Part shown: positions 8,148 through 15,666 of the stretch, piece by piece
Layout: each line of letters opens with the position of its first letter
Position numbering within the stretch: the stretch's first letter is position 1
Assembly (NCBI GenBank): GCA_017577365.1
Contig: PKRJ01000049.1
Location: 1 to 28,638 of the forward strand
Length of the DNA: 28,638 bases
Reading direction: 5' to 3'
DNA from: Gammaproteobacteria bacterium
GTDB lineage: Bacteria > Pseudomonadota > Gammaproteobacteria > Steroidobacterales > Rariloculaceae
The notes under the pieces: generated by a model
Database searches by the model: none
What the model was told of the DNA's origin: nothing
Seen by the model: the letters and a program-made list of their open reading frames with translations, nothing else
Program-made: the position numbers and the translations under genes

Positions 8148-10939
8148 ACGGCGGCGCATGGCTCGCGACCGTCGTGCTCGCGGCGTTCTGGCCGTTCAAC
8201 CGCGACCGCGCTGCGTCGGACGAGCCCGTGACGATCGAGTCGCTCGAGTCGCGCGTCGTCGAGGTGGACGTCGACGCCGAGATCCCCGCGAGCGTCGACA
8301 AGGCGGTCGAGAGCTACCGCGAGTTTCTTGAGCTCGCATCCGACGACCCGGTGCTGCGCGCCGAGGCGATGCGCCGCCTCGCCGATCTCGAGATCGAGAT
8401 CGCCGAAGGCGCCTCGGTCGACGGGGCGCGGGAGGCGCTCGCGGGCAGCGTCGAGCTTTATCTGCAGCTCCTCGAGACCTATCCCGACTACGCGAAGAAC
8501 GATGTCGTGCTGTATCAGCTCGCACGCGCATACGAAGCGCGCGGCGACATCGAGCGCGCGGTCGAGACGCTCGAGCGGCTCGTGACCGAGTATCCGAACG
8601 CCGCGCATTACGACGAGGCGCAGTTCCGCCGCGGCGAGGCGCTGTTCGTCGACGGCCGTTATGCCGAGGCCGAGGAGGCGTACCGCGAGCTGCTCGAGCG
8701 CGGTCCGGAGACCGGATTCTACGAGCAGGCGCTGTACAAGCACGGCTGGTCCGTGTTCAAGCAGGATCGCTACGAGGAGGCGATCGCGTCGTTTCTCGCG
8801 CTGCTCGATCTCGAGCTCGGCGCGGATCCCGACGTCGACTCGGCCGCGCTCTACGCGGCGAAGAGTCGCGCCGGGCAGGAGCTCGTCGACGATACGCTTC
8901 ACGTGACGTCGGTCGCGTTGTCGTATCTCGAAGGTCCCGCGTCCGCGTCGCGGATGCTCGCCGCGCGCGGCCCTCGCCCGTACGCGTATATCGTCTTCTT
9001 GAGCCTGGGCGATCTCTACGTCGAGCAGGAACGCTGGCACGACGCGCACGCCGCCTACAGCGCTTTCGTCGAGCACGATCCGTGGCACGCGAAGGCGCCG
9101 CTGCTCGGCATCAGCGCGCTCGATGCGCTCGCGCGCGGCGGTTATGCGGATCTCGTGCTCGACGGCAAGCGCGCGTTCGTCGAGCGCTACGGGCCGGGCA
9201 GCCCGTATTGGCAGCGGTTCACGTTCGAAGAGCAGCCCGACGTCGTCGGCCACCTCAAGGCGAATCTGACGGATCTCGCGACGCATCACCATGCCGAGGC
9301 GCAGCGCACCGGTGCGCCCGAGGAATACGCCGCGGCCGCGCGCTGGTATCGGACCTATCTCGCTTCGTTCCCGGACGGCGACGATGCCGCCACGACGAAC
9401 TTCCTGCTGGCGGAAGTGCTGTTCGAGAGCGGCGCGTACCGCGAAGCCGCCGACGAGTACGAGCGCGCGGCGTATGCCTATCCGTTCCACGACAAGGGCG
9501 CGGAGGCCGGCTACGCGGCGCTTCTCGCGTATGCGCGTCACGAGGAAACGCTCTCGGGCGGCGCGAAGGCCGAATGGCACCGCCGCGGCATCGACAGCGC
9601 GCTGCGCTTCGCCGCGACGTACCCGACGCATCCCGAGGCGCCGGCCGTCGAGGTCGATGCCGCCGAGCGGCTGTTCGCGCTCGGCGAGCTCGAGGCGGCG
9701 CGCGACGTCGCCATGCGCGTGCTCGCCCGCGAGCCCGCCGTCGACGCGCGTCTGACGCGCGTCGCGTGGACGGTCGCGGCGCACGCCGAGTTCGATCTCG
9801 AACGCTACGCCGAAGCGGAGGCCGCGTATCTGCGCCTCGCCGCGCTCGTGCCGCCGGACGATCCCGGCCGCGCTGATCTCGTCGAGCGCATCGCATCGTC
9901 GATCTACAAGCAAGGCGAGCAGGCCCAGGCGCGCGGCGACGATCGCGCTGCGATCGAGCATTATCTGCGCGTCGCCACGGCCGCGCCCGAATCGCCCATT
10001 CGCGCGAACGCCGAGTACGACGCGGCCGCAGCGCTGATCCGTCTCGAGGAATGGTCTCGCGCGGCGTCGGTGCTCGAAGCGTTCCGGCGCCGCTTCCCCG
10101 AGCATCCGCTGGCCGGCGACGTCTCGGCGAAGCTCGCGGTCGCGTACCTCGAGGCCGGAGAGCCCGCGCGCGCCGCCGCGGAGCTCGAGCGCGTCGCGGA
10201 CGGAGACGGCGACGACGAGGTACGCCGCGACGCGCTATGGCGCGCGGCCGAGCTGTACGCGGAGAGCGGCGACGCGCTGGGTGCGAGCGCCGCGTTCGCG
10301 CGCTACGTGGAGCGCCATCCGTCGCCGATCGCTGCGGCCGTCGAAGCGCGTCTGCGCCTCGCCGAGCTCGCCGCGTCCCGCGGCGAGCGCAGCGAAGAGC
10401 TGAAGTGGCTCGCGTCGATCGTCGAGGCCGATGCCTCGGCGGGCGCCGAGCGCACCGAACGCACGCGGCTCCTCGCCGCGCGCGCGCAGCTTGCGCTCGC
10501 CGCGCCGCACCGCGATCAGTTCCGCGCGGTGCGTCTCGTCGCGCCGCTCGAGCGCAATCTCGCGCTCAAGCGCGACCGGATGGAGCGCGCGCTCGAGGCG
10601 TACGGGAAGGCGGCGGACTACGGCTTCGCCGAGGTCACGACCGCGGCGACGTACGAGATCGCCGAGCTCTACCACGCGCTCGGCAAGGACCTGCTCGACT
10701 CGGAGCGGCCGGCGGAGCTCGCGCCGGACGAGCTCGAGCAATACGAGATCCTGCTCGAGGAGCAGGCGTTCCCGTTCGAGGAGCAGGCGATCGAGGTGCA
10801 CGAGCTGAACGCCGCGCGAACGGCCGAAGGCATCTACGACGAGTGGGTGCGGAAGAGCCTCGACGCGCTCGCGGAGCTCGTGCCCGCGCGTTACGCGAAG
10901 TCGGAGATAGGAGAGTCCTTTGTCAGCGCGATACGTTGA
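8144..10939 (+). CDS. Large TPR protein (motor-operon TPR 2)
   Basis: 931 aa, from an ATG overlapping the previous stop by 4 bases. The N-terminus (MNGGAWLATVVLAAFW) is a short hydrophobic signal or anchor. Many TPR units are visible: a BamD/YbgF-like group near residues 45-200 (VESYREFLELASDDP, YQLARAYEARGDIERAV, AQFRRGEALFVDGRYAEA), and further arrays to about residue 780 (AAERLFALGELEAARDVA, ASAAFARYVERHPSP). The last 110 residues depart from the repeat pattern and include YGFAEVTTAATYEIAELY near residue 825 and an acidic, Glu-rich tail. It probably acts in the periplasm as a scaffold reaching from the inner membrane motor to the outer membrane. Its stop overlaps the following TTG start by 20 bases. 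Domain class is certain; function is inferred from the operon. Confidence 0.88.
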   Translation: MNGGAWLATVVLAAFWPFNRDRAASDEPVTIESLESRVVEVDVDAEIPASVDKAVESYREFLELASDDPVLRAEAMRRLADLEIEIAEGASVDGAREALAGSVELYLQLLETYPDYAKNDVVLYQLARAYEARGDIERAVETLERLVTEYPNAAHYDEAQFRRGEALFVDGRYAEAEEAYRELLERGPETGFYEQALYKHGWSVFKQDRYEEAIASFLALLDLELGADPDVDSAALYAAKSRAGQELVDDTLHVTSVALSYLEGPASASRMLAARGPRPYAYIVFLSLGDLYVEQERWHDAHAAYSAFVEHDPWHAKAPLLGISALDALARGGYADLVLDGKRAFVERYGPGSPYWQRFTFEEQPDVVGHLKANLTDLATHHHAEAQRTGAPEEYAAAARWYRTYLASFPDGDDAATTNFLLAEVLFESGAYREAADEYERAAYAYPFHDKGAEAGYAALLAYARHEETLSGGAKAEWHRRGIDSALRFAATYPTHPEAPAVEVDAAERLFALGELEAARDVAMRVLAREPAVDARLTRVAWTVAAHAEFDLERYAEAEAAYLRLAALVPPDDPGRADLVERIASSIYKQGEQAQARGDDRAAIEHYLRVATAAPESPIRANAEYDAAAALIRLEEWSRAASVLEAFRRRFPEHPLAGDVSAKLAVAYLEAGEPARAAAELERVADGDGDDEVRRDALWRAAELYAESGDALGASAAFARYVERHPSPIAAAVEARLRLAELAASRGERSEELKWLASIVEADASAGAERTERTRLLAARAQLALAAPHRDQFRAVRLVAPLERNLALKRDRMERALEAYGKAADYGFAEVTTAATYEIAELYHALGKDLLDSERPAELAPDELEQYEILLEEQAFPFEEQAIEVHELNAARTAEGIYDEWVRKSLDALAELVPARYAKSEIGESFVSAIR

Positions 10940-11585
10940 GCTCTTGCCCGCGCTCGCGGCGGCGTTCCTGCTTTCGGGCTGCGCGGCCGGGCCCGCGAGG
11001 GCGCCGGAGCCGGAACGGCCCGTCGCCCGAGCGGACTCGCGCGCCGTGCGTAACGCGGATGGCGATCGCGCGAACGTGCCCGAAGGCGCGCTCGCGGCGC
11101 ATACGGCGGCGATCGACGCGATGCGCCGCGGCGACGACGCGGCCGCGCTCGCCGAGCTCGAGCGATTGATCGCGTCGTATCCGGAGTTGCCGGGGCCTTA
11201 CGTCAATCTCGCGATCGTGCATCGCCGCGCGGGACGCGACGACGATGCGCTCGCGTCGCTCGAGCGCGCGCTCGCGCTCGATCCGGGGCACCCGGAGGCG
11301 AACAACGAGCTCGGCATTCTGCTCCGCGAGCGCGGCGAGTTCGACGCCGCGGAGGCGGCCTATCGGCGCGCGCTCGAGCGGCGCCCGGACTATGCGCTCG
11401 CGCTCTACAACCTCGGCGTGCTGCTCGACGTCTACCTGCGTCGGCCGGCCGAGGCGCTCGAATGCTACGAGGCGTATCTCGCCGCGATACCCGAGCCCGA
11501 CGAGCGGGTCTCGCGGTGGATCGTCGATCTGCGCCGCCGCATCGGCGCGGAAGATGCCGCGGCGCGAGTCGCGAGGGGAGAGTGA
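10920..11585 (+). CDS. TPR lipoprotein (motor-operon TPR 3)
   Basis: 221 aa beginning at a TTG inside the end of the previous gene. The start is supported by the ribosome site AGGAG at 10909-10913, six bases upstream, and by an immediate lipoprotein signal peptide with lipobox LSGC (Cys21). Residue +2 is Ala, which by the E. coli rule favours the outer membrane. After a Pro/Arg-rich linker come about four TPR units (residues 60-200), among them PYVNLAIVHRRAGRDDDALA, HPEANNELGILLRERGEFDA and YALALYNLGVLLDVYLRRPA. A lipidated TPR protein next to motor genes suggests an outer-membrane docking partner, comparable in role to lipoproteins such as Tgl/PilW in pilus systems; this is inference. Confidence 0.87.
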   Translation: MSARYVELLPALAAAFLLSGCAAGPARAPEPERPVARADSRAVRNADGDRANVPEGALAAHTAAIDAMRRGDDAAALAELERLIASYPELPGPYVNLAIVHRRAGRDDDALASLERALALDPGHPEANNELGILLRERGEFDAAEAAYRRALERRPDYALALYNLGVLLDVYLRRPAEALECYEAYLAAIPEPDERVSRWIVDLRRRIGAEDAAARVARGE

Positions 11586-11587
11586 CG

Positions 11588-11992
11588 ATGACGATGAAAT
11601 ACGCGGGGCTGGTTCTTCTCGCCGCGGGCATCGTCGGTGCGCCGGCCGTGCACGCGCAGTCGGGCGACGACGAACGCCCGTCTTCGGCCGATGCCGAACG
11701 GGCGCCGGCACCGGCCGCGGCCGGTGCCCGTCCGGCCAGGAATACCCTCGATCTGGGAACCACGTCGATTACCGGCAACCGCGAATTGCCTAAGGTGCTC
11801 TACATCGTGCCGTGGAAGCGGTCGGACCTGGCCGATCTCGTCGGCCGTCCGGTGAACACGCTGCTCGACGAGGTGCTCGCGCCGATCGACCCGGACGAGT
11901 TCGAGCGCCATCTCGACTACTACGGCTTGCTTTATGCCGACGGGGCGTCCGCGCAGGGTGCGCCGCGGCGTGCTGATACCGAGGAGGAGTGA
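11588..11992 (+). CDS. Small secreted protein of unknown function next to the TolQ-like gene
   Basis: 134 aa. A signal peptide (MKYAGLVLLAAGIVGAPAVHA) is followed by a low-complexity Pro/Ala/Glu linker to about residue 50. A compact, conserved-looking core follows with TSITGNRELPKVLYIVPWK and LVGRPVNTLLDEVLAPIDPDEFE, then an acidic tail. I know no domain name for it. ATGs at 11588 and 11594 are both possible; the second directly starts the signal peptide. It lies 2 bases after the TPR lipoprotein and 2 bases before the TolQ-like gene, so it is certainly part of the operon. The core with buried-looking VLYIVPW and a net acidic surface suggests a periplasmic partner of the motor or of the TonB-like protein. 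Confidence 0.78.
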   Translation: MTMKYAGLVLLAAGIVGAPAVHAQSGDDERPSSADAERAPAPAAAGARPARNTLDLGTTSITGNRELPKVLYIVPWKRSDLADLVGRPVNTLLDEVLAPIDPDEFERHLDYYGLLYADGASAQGAPRRADTEEE

Positions 11993-11994
11993 CC

Positions 11995-12663
11995 ATGGTG
12001 GACGTCTATACCGCCGTCGTGAAGTTCTTCGACGACGGAGGCGTGTTCATGTACCCGATCGTCGTCGTGTTCGGTCTCGGCGTCGCGATCGCGATCGAGC
12101 GCTGGATCTATCTGACGAGGACGACGGCGAGCAACAAGGCGGTCTGGAACAAGGTCATGCCGTACCTTCGCACCGGCAACATCGCGGGCGCGCTGCAGGT
12201 CACGAGCAAGTCGAAGGCGGCGATCGCGCAGATCATGACCTATGGGCTCAATCGCGTGCGCTCGGCGCGGCGGCGCGAGGACGTCGAGCAGGCGATGGAG
12301 GAAAGCCTGATGGAGATCATGCCGCGCCTCGAGAAGCGCACGCATTATCTCGCGACGTTCGCGAACATCGCGACGCTCTTGGGGCTCCTCGGCACGATCA
12401 TCGGCCTGATCAGCGCGTTCACCGCGGTCTCGAACGCGAATCCGGCGGAGAAGGCGGACCTGCTGTCCGCGAGCATCTCGGTGGCGATGAACACGACCGC
12501 CTTCGGCCTGATCGTCGCGATCCCGCTGTTGCTGTTGCACACGCTGCTGCAGACGAAGACGACCGAGATCGTCGACAGCCTCGAGATGGCCGCCGTGAAG
12601 TTCCTGAACTCGGTCATGGAGCGGGCGACGGCGCCCACGTCTGCGCCCGCGTCGGCGGACTGA
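11995..12663 (+). CDS. MotA/TolQ/ExbB family proton-channel protein (AglR-like)
   Basis: 222 aa, preceded by GAGGAGGAG as a strong ribosome site. Three membrane segments are visible: about residues 16-39 (GVFMYPIVVVFGLGVAIAIE), about 117-140 (FANIATLLGLLGTIIGLISAF) and about 160-184 (MNTTAFGLIVAIPLLLLHTLL). A cytoplasmic loop with basic and acidic helices lies between the first two. The TLLGLLGTIIGLISAF and NTTAFGLIVAIP segments are the family signature. With the two TolR-like proteins that follow it should form an inner-membrane complex that uses the proton (or sodium) gradient to move a partner. I chose the ATG at 11995 over the GTG at 11989 because of ribosome-site spacing. Assignment to a gliding-type (AglR) rather than a TonB-type (ExbB) motor rests on gene context. 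Confidence 0.94.
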   Translation: MVDVYTAVVKFFDDGGVFMYPIVVVFGLGVAIAIERWIYLTRTTASNKAVWNKVMPYLRTGNIAGALQVTSKSKAAIAQIMTYGLNRVRSARRREDVEQAMEESLMEIMPRLEKRTHYLATFANIATLLGLLGTIIGLISAFTAVSNANPAEKADLLSASISVAMNTTAFGLIVAIPLLLLHTLLQTKTTEIVDSLEMAAVKFLNSVMERATAPTSAPASAD

Positions 12664-12667
12664 CACC

Positions 12668-13189
12668 ATGGCGCTTCGACGTCGGCGCGAGCGGCGCCGT
12701 CATCAGGAAGTCGTGGAGATGAACATCACCGCGTTCATGAACCTGATGGTCGTGCTCGTGCCCTTCCTGCTGATCACCGCGGTGTTCTCGCGCGTGTCGA
12801 TCCTCGAGCTGAATCTGCCCGTTGCGAGCAGCGAAGGGGAGACGCCGCCGGAAGAGCCGGCCCTCGCGCTCGAGATCACGGTTCGCGAGTCGGTGATCGA
12901 GGTCGGCGACCGCAACGCCGGCGTGCTCAGGAGGTTCGAGGCGAAGGACGGCGAGCACGATCTCGACGCGCTCGCGGAGTTCCTCGTCGACGTCAAGCGC
13001 CGTTTCCCGGACAAGCTCGATGCGACGCTGCTGCTCGAGCCCGAGATTCCGTACGAGCTGATCGTGGCGGTGATGGATCGCGTGCGAGCGGCCGAGCGCT
13101 ACGACGAGAACGCGCGGCGCACGGTCGAGGTCGAGCTCTTCCCCGAGATCGCGATCGGCGACGCGACGCTCGCCGCGGCGCAGAGGTAG
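12668..13189 (+). CDS. ExbD/TolR-like protein with Asn in place of the membrane Asp
   Basis: 173 aa: a basic cytoplasmic N-terminus, one membrane helix (about residues 20-42) and a periplasmic domain of ExbD/TolR type with a long acidic insertion. The membrane helix starts MNITAFMNLMVVLVPFLL. Its position Asn25 (codon AAC, 12740-12742) aligns with the Asp that ExbD, TolR, MotB and AglQ use to carry protons, and with Asp30 of the next gene's product. A Pro (residue 32) also lies inside the helix. It therefore probably cannot carry protons itself and may form the passive half of a TolR heterodimer. It lies 4 bases after the TolQ-like gene and 16 before its paralogue. Family membership is confident; loss of proton conduction is inferred from the single residue. 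Confidence 0.9.
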   Translation: MALRRRRERRRHQEVVEMNITAFMNLMVVLVPFLLITAVFSRVSILELNLPVASSEGETPPEEPALALEITVRESVIEVGDRNAGVLRRFEAKDGEHDLDALAEFLVDVKRRFPDKLDATLLLEPEIPYELIVAVMDRVRAAERYDENARRTVEVELFPEIAIGDATLAAAQR

Positions 13190-13205
13190 GCGAGGGAGGA
13201 TCGCG

Positions 13206-13733
13206 ATGCGCTTCCGAAACCGCGCCGCGAGAATGAAACGGCACCACGCGCGCCGCAAGCACGTCGTGGCGCTCAATCTCGTATCGCTGATGGATATCTT
13301 CACGATCCTCGTGTTCTTCCTGCTCGTGAACTCGGGCGACGTCGAGCAGCTTTCGTCGCCGCGCGACGTCGAGCTCCCCGAATCGACCGCGAGCACGCCG
13401 CCGCGCGAGAACGTCATCGTGCTCGTCACCGAGGACGAGGTGCTCGTTCAGGGCCGGGCCGTCGCGCGCGTCGACGACATTCTCGCCGACGACGCGCTCG
13501 TGATTCCGTCGCTGAAGGCCGCGCTGGACGCGCTGACCGAGCGCTCGCTTCGACAGGAGACTCGCGACGACATCGAGAACCGCGAGGTCACGATCATGGG
13601 CGACAAGGAGCTGCCGTATCGCTTGCTGAAGAAGATCATGGCGACGTGCACGGAAGCCAACTACGGCCGGCTGTCGCTCGCGGTGCTGCAGAAAGTCTCG
13701 GACGGCGCGGTGGCGGCCGCGCGGAGCGAATAG
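13206..13733 (+). CDS. ExbD/TolR-like protein with intact membrane Asp (AglQ/AglS-like)
   Basis: 175 aa. A basic N-terminus (MRFRNRAARMKRHHARRKH) is followed by one membrane helix containing LNLVSLMDIFTILVFFLL. Asp30 (codon GAT, 13293-13295) sits where ExbD and TolR carry the essential proton-binding aspartate. The periplasmic part has the ExbD/TolR order (VELPEST, then a central variable insertion, then VTIMGDKELPYRLLKKIMAT). The ribosome site is GAGGGAGG upstream of the ATG. It is the second TolR-like gene after a single TolQ-like gene, the same 1:2 set seen in the AglR-AglQ-AglS motor. It probably provides the only proton-carrying aspartate of the complex. Confidence 0.93.
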   Translation: MRFRNRAARMKRHHARRKHVVALNLVSLMDIFTILVFFLLVNSGDVEQLSSPRDVELPESTASTPPRENVIVLVTEDEVLVQGRAVARVDDILADDALVIPSLKAALDALTERSLRQETRDDIENREVTIMGDKELPYRLLKKIMATCTEANYGRLSLAVLQKVSDGAVAAARSE

Positions 13734-13751
13734 CGCGGAAGGGGAGGACCG

Positions 13752-14750
13752 ATGGCTCACGCCACCGTGCTTTATCGCGTATACGAGCTGCCTTGGACGA
13801 CGGAAGCCGAGCAGGAGCGGAATTTCCGCAAGCTGCTCGCGATCACGGTCGCGGCCTTTCTCGCCGTCGCTATGCTGCTCTCGGTGCTGCCGGTTCCCGA
13901 GCCCGAGCCGGGCGCCGTCGAGGAGATTCCGCCGCGTTTCGCGCGACTCGTGCTCGAGCGGCCCGAGCCTCCGCCGCCTCCGCCTCCCGTCGAGCGGCGC
14001 GAGCCGGAGCCGCCCCCGGAGCCGGAGCCGGTGCGCGAGCCCGAGCGCGTCGTCGAGCAACGCACCGTGACGCCCGAGCCCGCCGCGGTCGAGACGCCTG
14101 CGCCTCCGCCCGTCGACCGGACCCTCGAGGCCCGCGAGCGCGCGCGCGTCGCCGGCGTCCTGCCGTTCGCCGAGCAGTTGTCCGCGCTTCGCGATAACGA
14201 CGCGCTCGGCCGCCTCGAAGCGCCGCAGGTCGCGTCGAGCGCGGCCGCGGCCGCGGAAGCCGGCCCCGCCGTCGCGGAGCGGGCGTTGATCACGTCCCGC
14301 GCCGGCCGCGGCAGCGGCGGCATCAATACCGCGGCGCTGAGCCGCGATACCGGCGGCGGAGGGCTCGCGGGCCGCGCGACGACACAGGTCGAGAGCCCGG
14401 TCGCGGCGCTCGGGGGTGGGGGCGGCGAAGAAGTCTCGGCCGCAGGCGGCGGCGAGCGTCCCGCGCGGAGCCGCGAGGAGATCGAGCGCGTCTTCGATCG
14501 AAACAAGGGTGCGATCTATGCGCTCTACAACCGTGCGCTCCGCGAGAACCCGACGTTGCAGGGCAAGCTCGTGCTGCGCCTGACGATCGCGCCGGACGGG
14601 CGCGTCACGCATTGCGAGGTCGTCTCGTCCGAGCTCGGTGATCCGGAGCTCGAGCAAAAGCTCGTGCAGCGCGTGATGCTGTTCCAGTTCGAGCCGAAAG
14701 ACGTCGAGCCGATCACGACGACGAAGCCGATCGATTTCTTCCCCGGCTGA
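13752..14750 (+). CDS. TonB-like envelope protein with AgmX/PglI-type C-terminal domain
   Basis: 332 aa, with GGAAGGGGAGGA as ribosome site. A short cytoplasmic N-terminus is followed by one membrane helix (about residues 28-48, KLLAITVAAFLAVAMLLSVL). A Pro/Glu-rich stretch (about 50-125, including PEPPPPPPP and PEPPPEPEPV) can span the periplasm. After a Gly/Ala-rich linker a folded domain begins near residue 240: SREEIERVFDRNKGAIYALY, then LQGKLVLRLTIAPDGRV and MLFQFEP. This is the AgmX/PglI C-terminal domain pattern, related to TonB/TolA C-termini. In Myxococcus, AgmX and PglI are parts of the gliding and spore-coat machinery. Here it closes the operon and is the natural transducer of force from the TolQ/TolR complex to the outer membrane. 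Confidence 0.9.
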   Translation: MAHATVLYRVYELPWTTEAEQERNFRKLLAITVAAFLAVAMLLSVLPVPEPEPGAVEEIPPRFARLVLERPEPPPPPPPVERREPEPPPEPEPVREPERVVEQRTVTPEPAAVETPAPPPVDRTLEARERARVAGVLPFAEQLSALRDNDALGRLEAPQVASSAAAAAEAGPAVAERALITSRAGRGSGGINTAALSRDTGGGGLAGRATTQVESPVAALGGGGGEEVSAAGGGERPARSREEIERVFDRNKGAIYALYNRALRENPTLQGKLVLRLTIAPDGRVTHCEVVSSELGDPELEQKLVQRVMLFQFEPKDVEPITTTKPIDFFPG

Positions 14751-14797
14751 GGCCGCCCTCGCGGGCGTAACCGTCCGCCGGCGACGAGACGGCGGCC
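14751..14797 (+). terminator. Branched hairpin after the motor operon; possible terminator
   Basis: GGCCGCC (14751-14757) and GGCGGCC (14791-14797) pair perfectly. Inside them CTCG/CGAG and CGGGCG/CGTCCG (with a G-T pair) can extend the stem around a TAAC loop, leaving a 7-base bulge. It begins directly after the stop codon of the AgmX-like gene. There is no T-tract, so termination is only a suggestion. Confidence 0.35.
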
Positions 14798-14819
14798 AAG
14801 CGCGCGCGGATAGGGGATA

Positions 14820-15641
14820 ATGCCCGGCATGCCGCACAGTAGCCTCCCGATCCTCGAGCTCGAGGACTTCGCGATCGAGCTCGCGCATACCGCCGGCGGC
14901 ATCGCGCGGGCGCATTTTCGTAAGTCGTTCACGATCGAGAACAAGGGCGCGTCCCGTTTCGATCCGGTGACGAACGCCGACAAAGCGATCGAGCGCGTGC
15001 TGCGCCAGGCGATCGCCGAGCGCTACCCGGACCACGGCATCGTCGGCGAAGAGGAAGAAGCGCAGAGCGGAAGCTCGCCCTATCGCTGGTATATCGATCC
15101 GATCGACGGCACGCGCGCGTTCATGACCGGCTCGCCGCTGTGGGGGACGCTCGTCGGCGTGACGCGCGACGACGCGCCGCTGTTCGGCCTGATGTGCCAA
15201 CCGGTGCTCGAGGAGGTTTTCCTCGGCTCGGAGGGCGGGAGCTGGCTGATCCGGCCGGACGGGCGCGAAAGGCTCAAGGCGCGCCGTTGCACCGCGCTCG
15301 AGGACGCGGTGCTCGCGACGACCTCGCCCGAGCTTTTCGATTCGCCGTCGCGCGCGGCGTTCGAGTCGCTCGCGGCGCGTTGCCTCATGACCCGTTACGG
15401 CGGCGATTGCTACAACTACGCGATGCTCGCCGCGGGCTTCATCGACCTCGTCGTCGAATGGGGGCTCAAGGCCTACGACATCGTGCCGCTGATCCCGATC
15501 CTCGAAGGCGCGGGCGCGGTCGTGACCGGCTGGCACGGCCGGTCGGCGGTCGCGGGCGGCGCGATCGTCGCGGCCGCGACGCCCGAGCTGCACGCGGCCG
15601 CGCTCGGCGTGCTCGGCGCCGATCGAAAGACCGGCACGTAA
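14820..15641 (+). CDS. hisN: Histidinol-phosphatase, inositol monophosphatase fold
   Basis: 273 aa. Hydrolyses L-histidinol phosphate to L-histidinol in histidine synthesis, in the cytoplasm, using two or three Mg2+ ions. Metal ligands are visible: GEEEE with Glu77-Glu80, and WYIDPIDGT with Asp93, Asp96, Gly97 and Thr98. The C-terminal aspartate lies in GLKAYDIVPLIPI. HisN-type features that separate it from SuhB are PLWGTLVGV after the second motif and YGGDCYNYAMLAAGFIDLVVE. Other IMPase-fold substrates (inositol-1-phosphate) remain possible but less likely. An ATG at 14829 is an alternative start; the AGGGG at 14812-14816 is close to the first ATG and 12 bases from the second. No other his gene is nearby. 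Confidence 0.88.
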   Translation: MPGMPHSSLPILELEDFAIELAHTAGGIARAHFRKSFTIENKGASRFDPVTNADKAIERVLRQAIAERYPDHGIVGEEEEAQSGSSPYRWYIDPIDGTRAFMTGSPLWGTLVGVTRDDAPLFGLMCQPVLEEVFLGSEGGSWLIRPDGRERLKARRCTALEDAVLATTSPELFDSPSRAAFESLAARCLMTRYGGDCYNYAMLAAGFIDLVVEWGLKAYDIVPLIPILEGAGAVVTGWHGRSAVAGGAIVAAATPELHAAALGVLGADRKTGT

Positions 15642-15666
15642 CGGTTCTCCGTCGAGCGCTCGGTCG

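Noticed and set aside
8144..11585. Tandem DNA repeats within the TPR genes
   Set aside because: The repetitiveness is at the protein-helix level and from strong GC-rich codon bias; I found no long identical nucleotide repeats there.
12993..15593. Long minus-strand open frame of over 860 codons opposite the TolR-like, AgmX-like and hisN genes
   Set aside because: It crosses several clear plus-strand genes, is extremely rich in Arg, Glu and Asp without domains, and is the expected shadow of GC-rich third codon positions.
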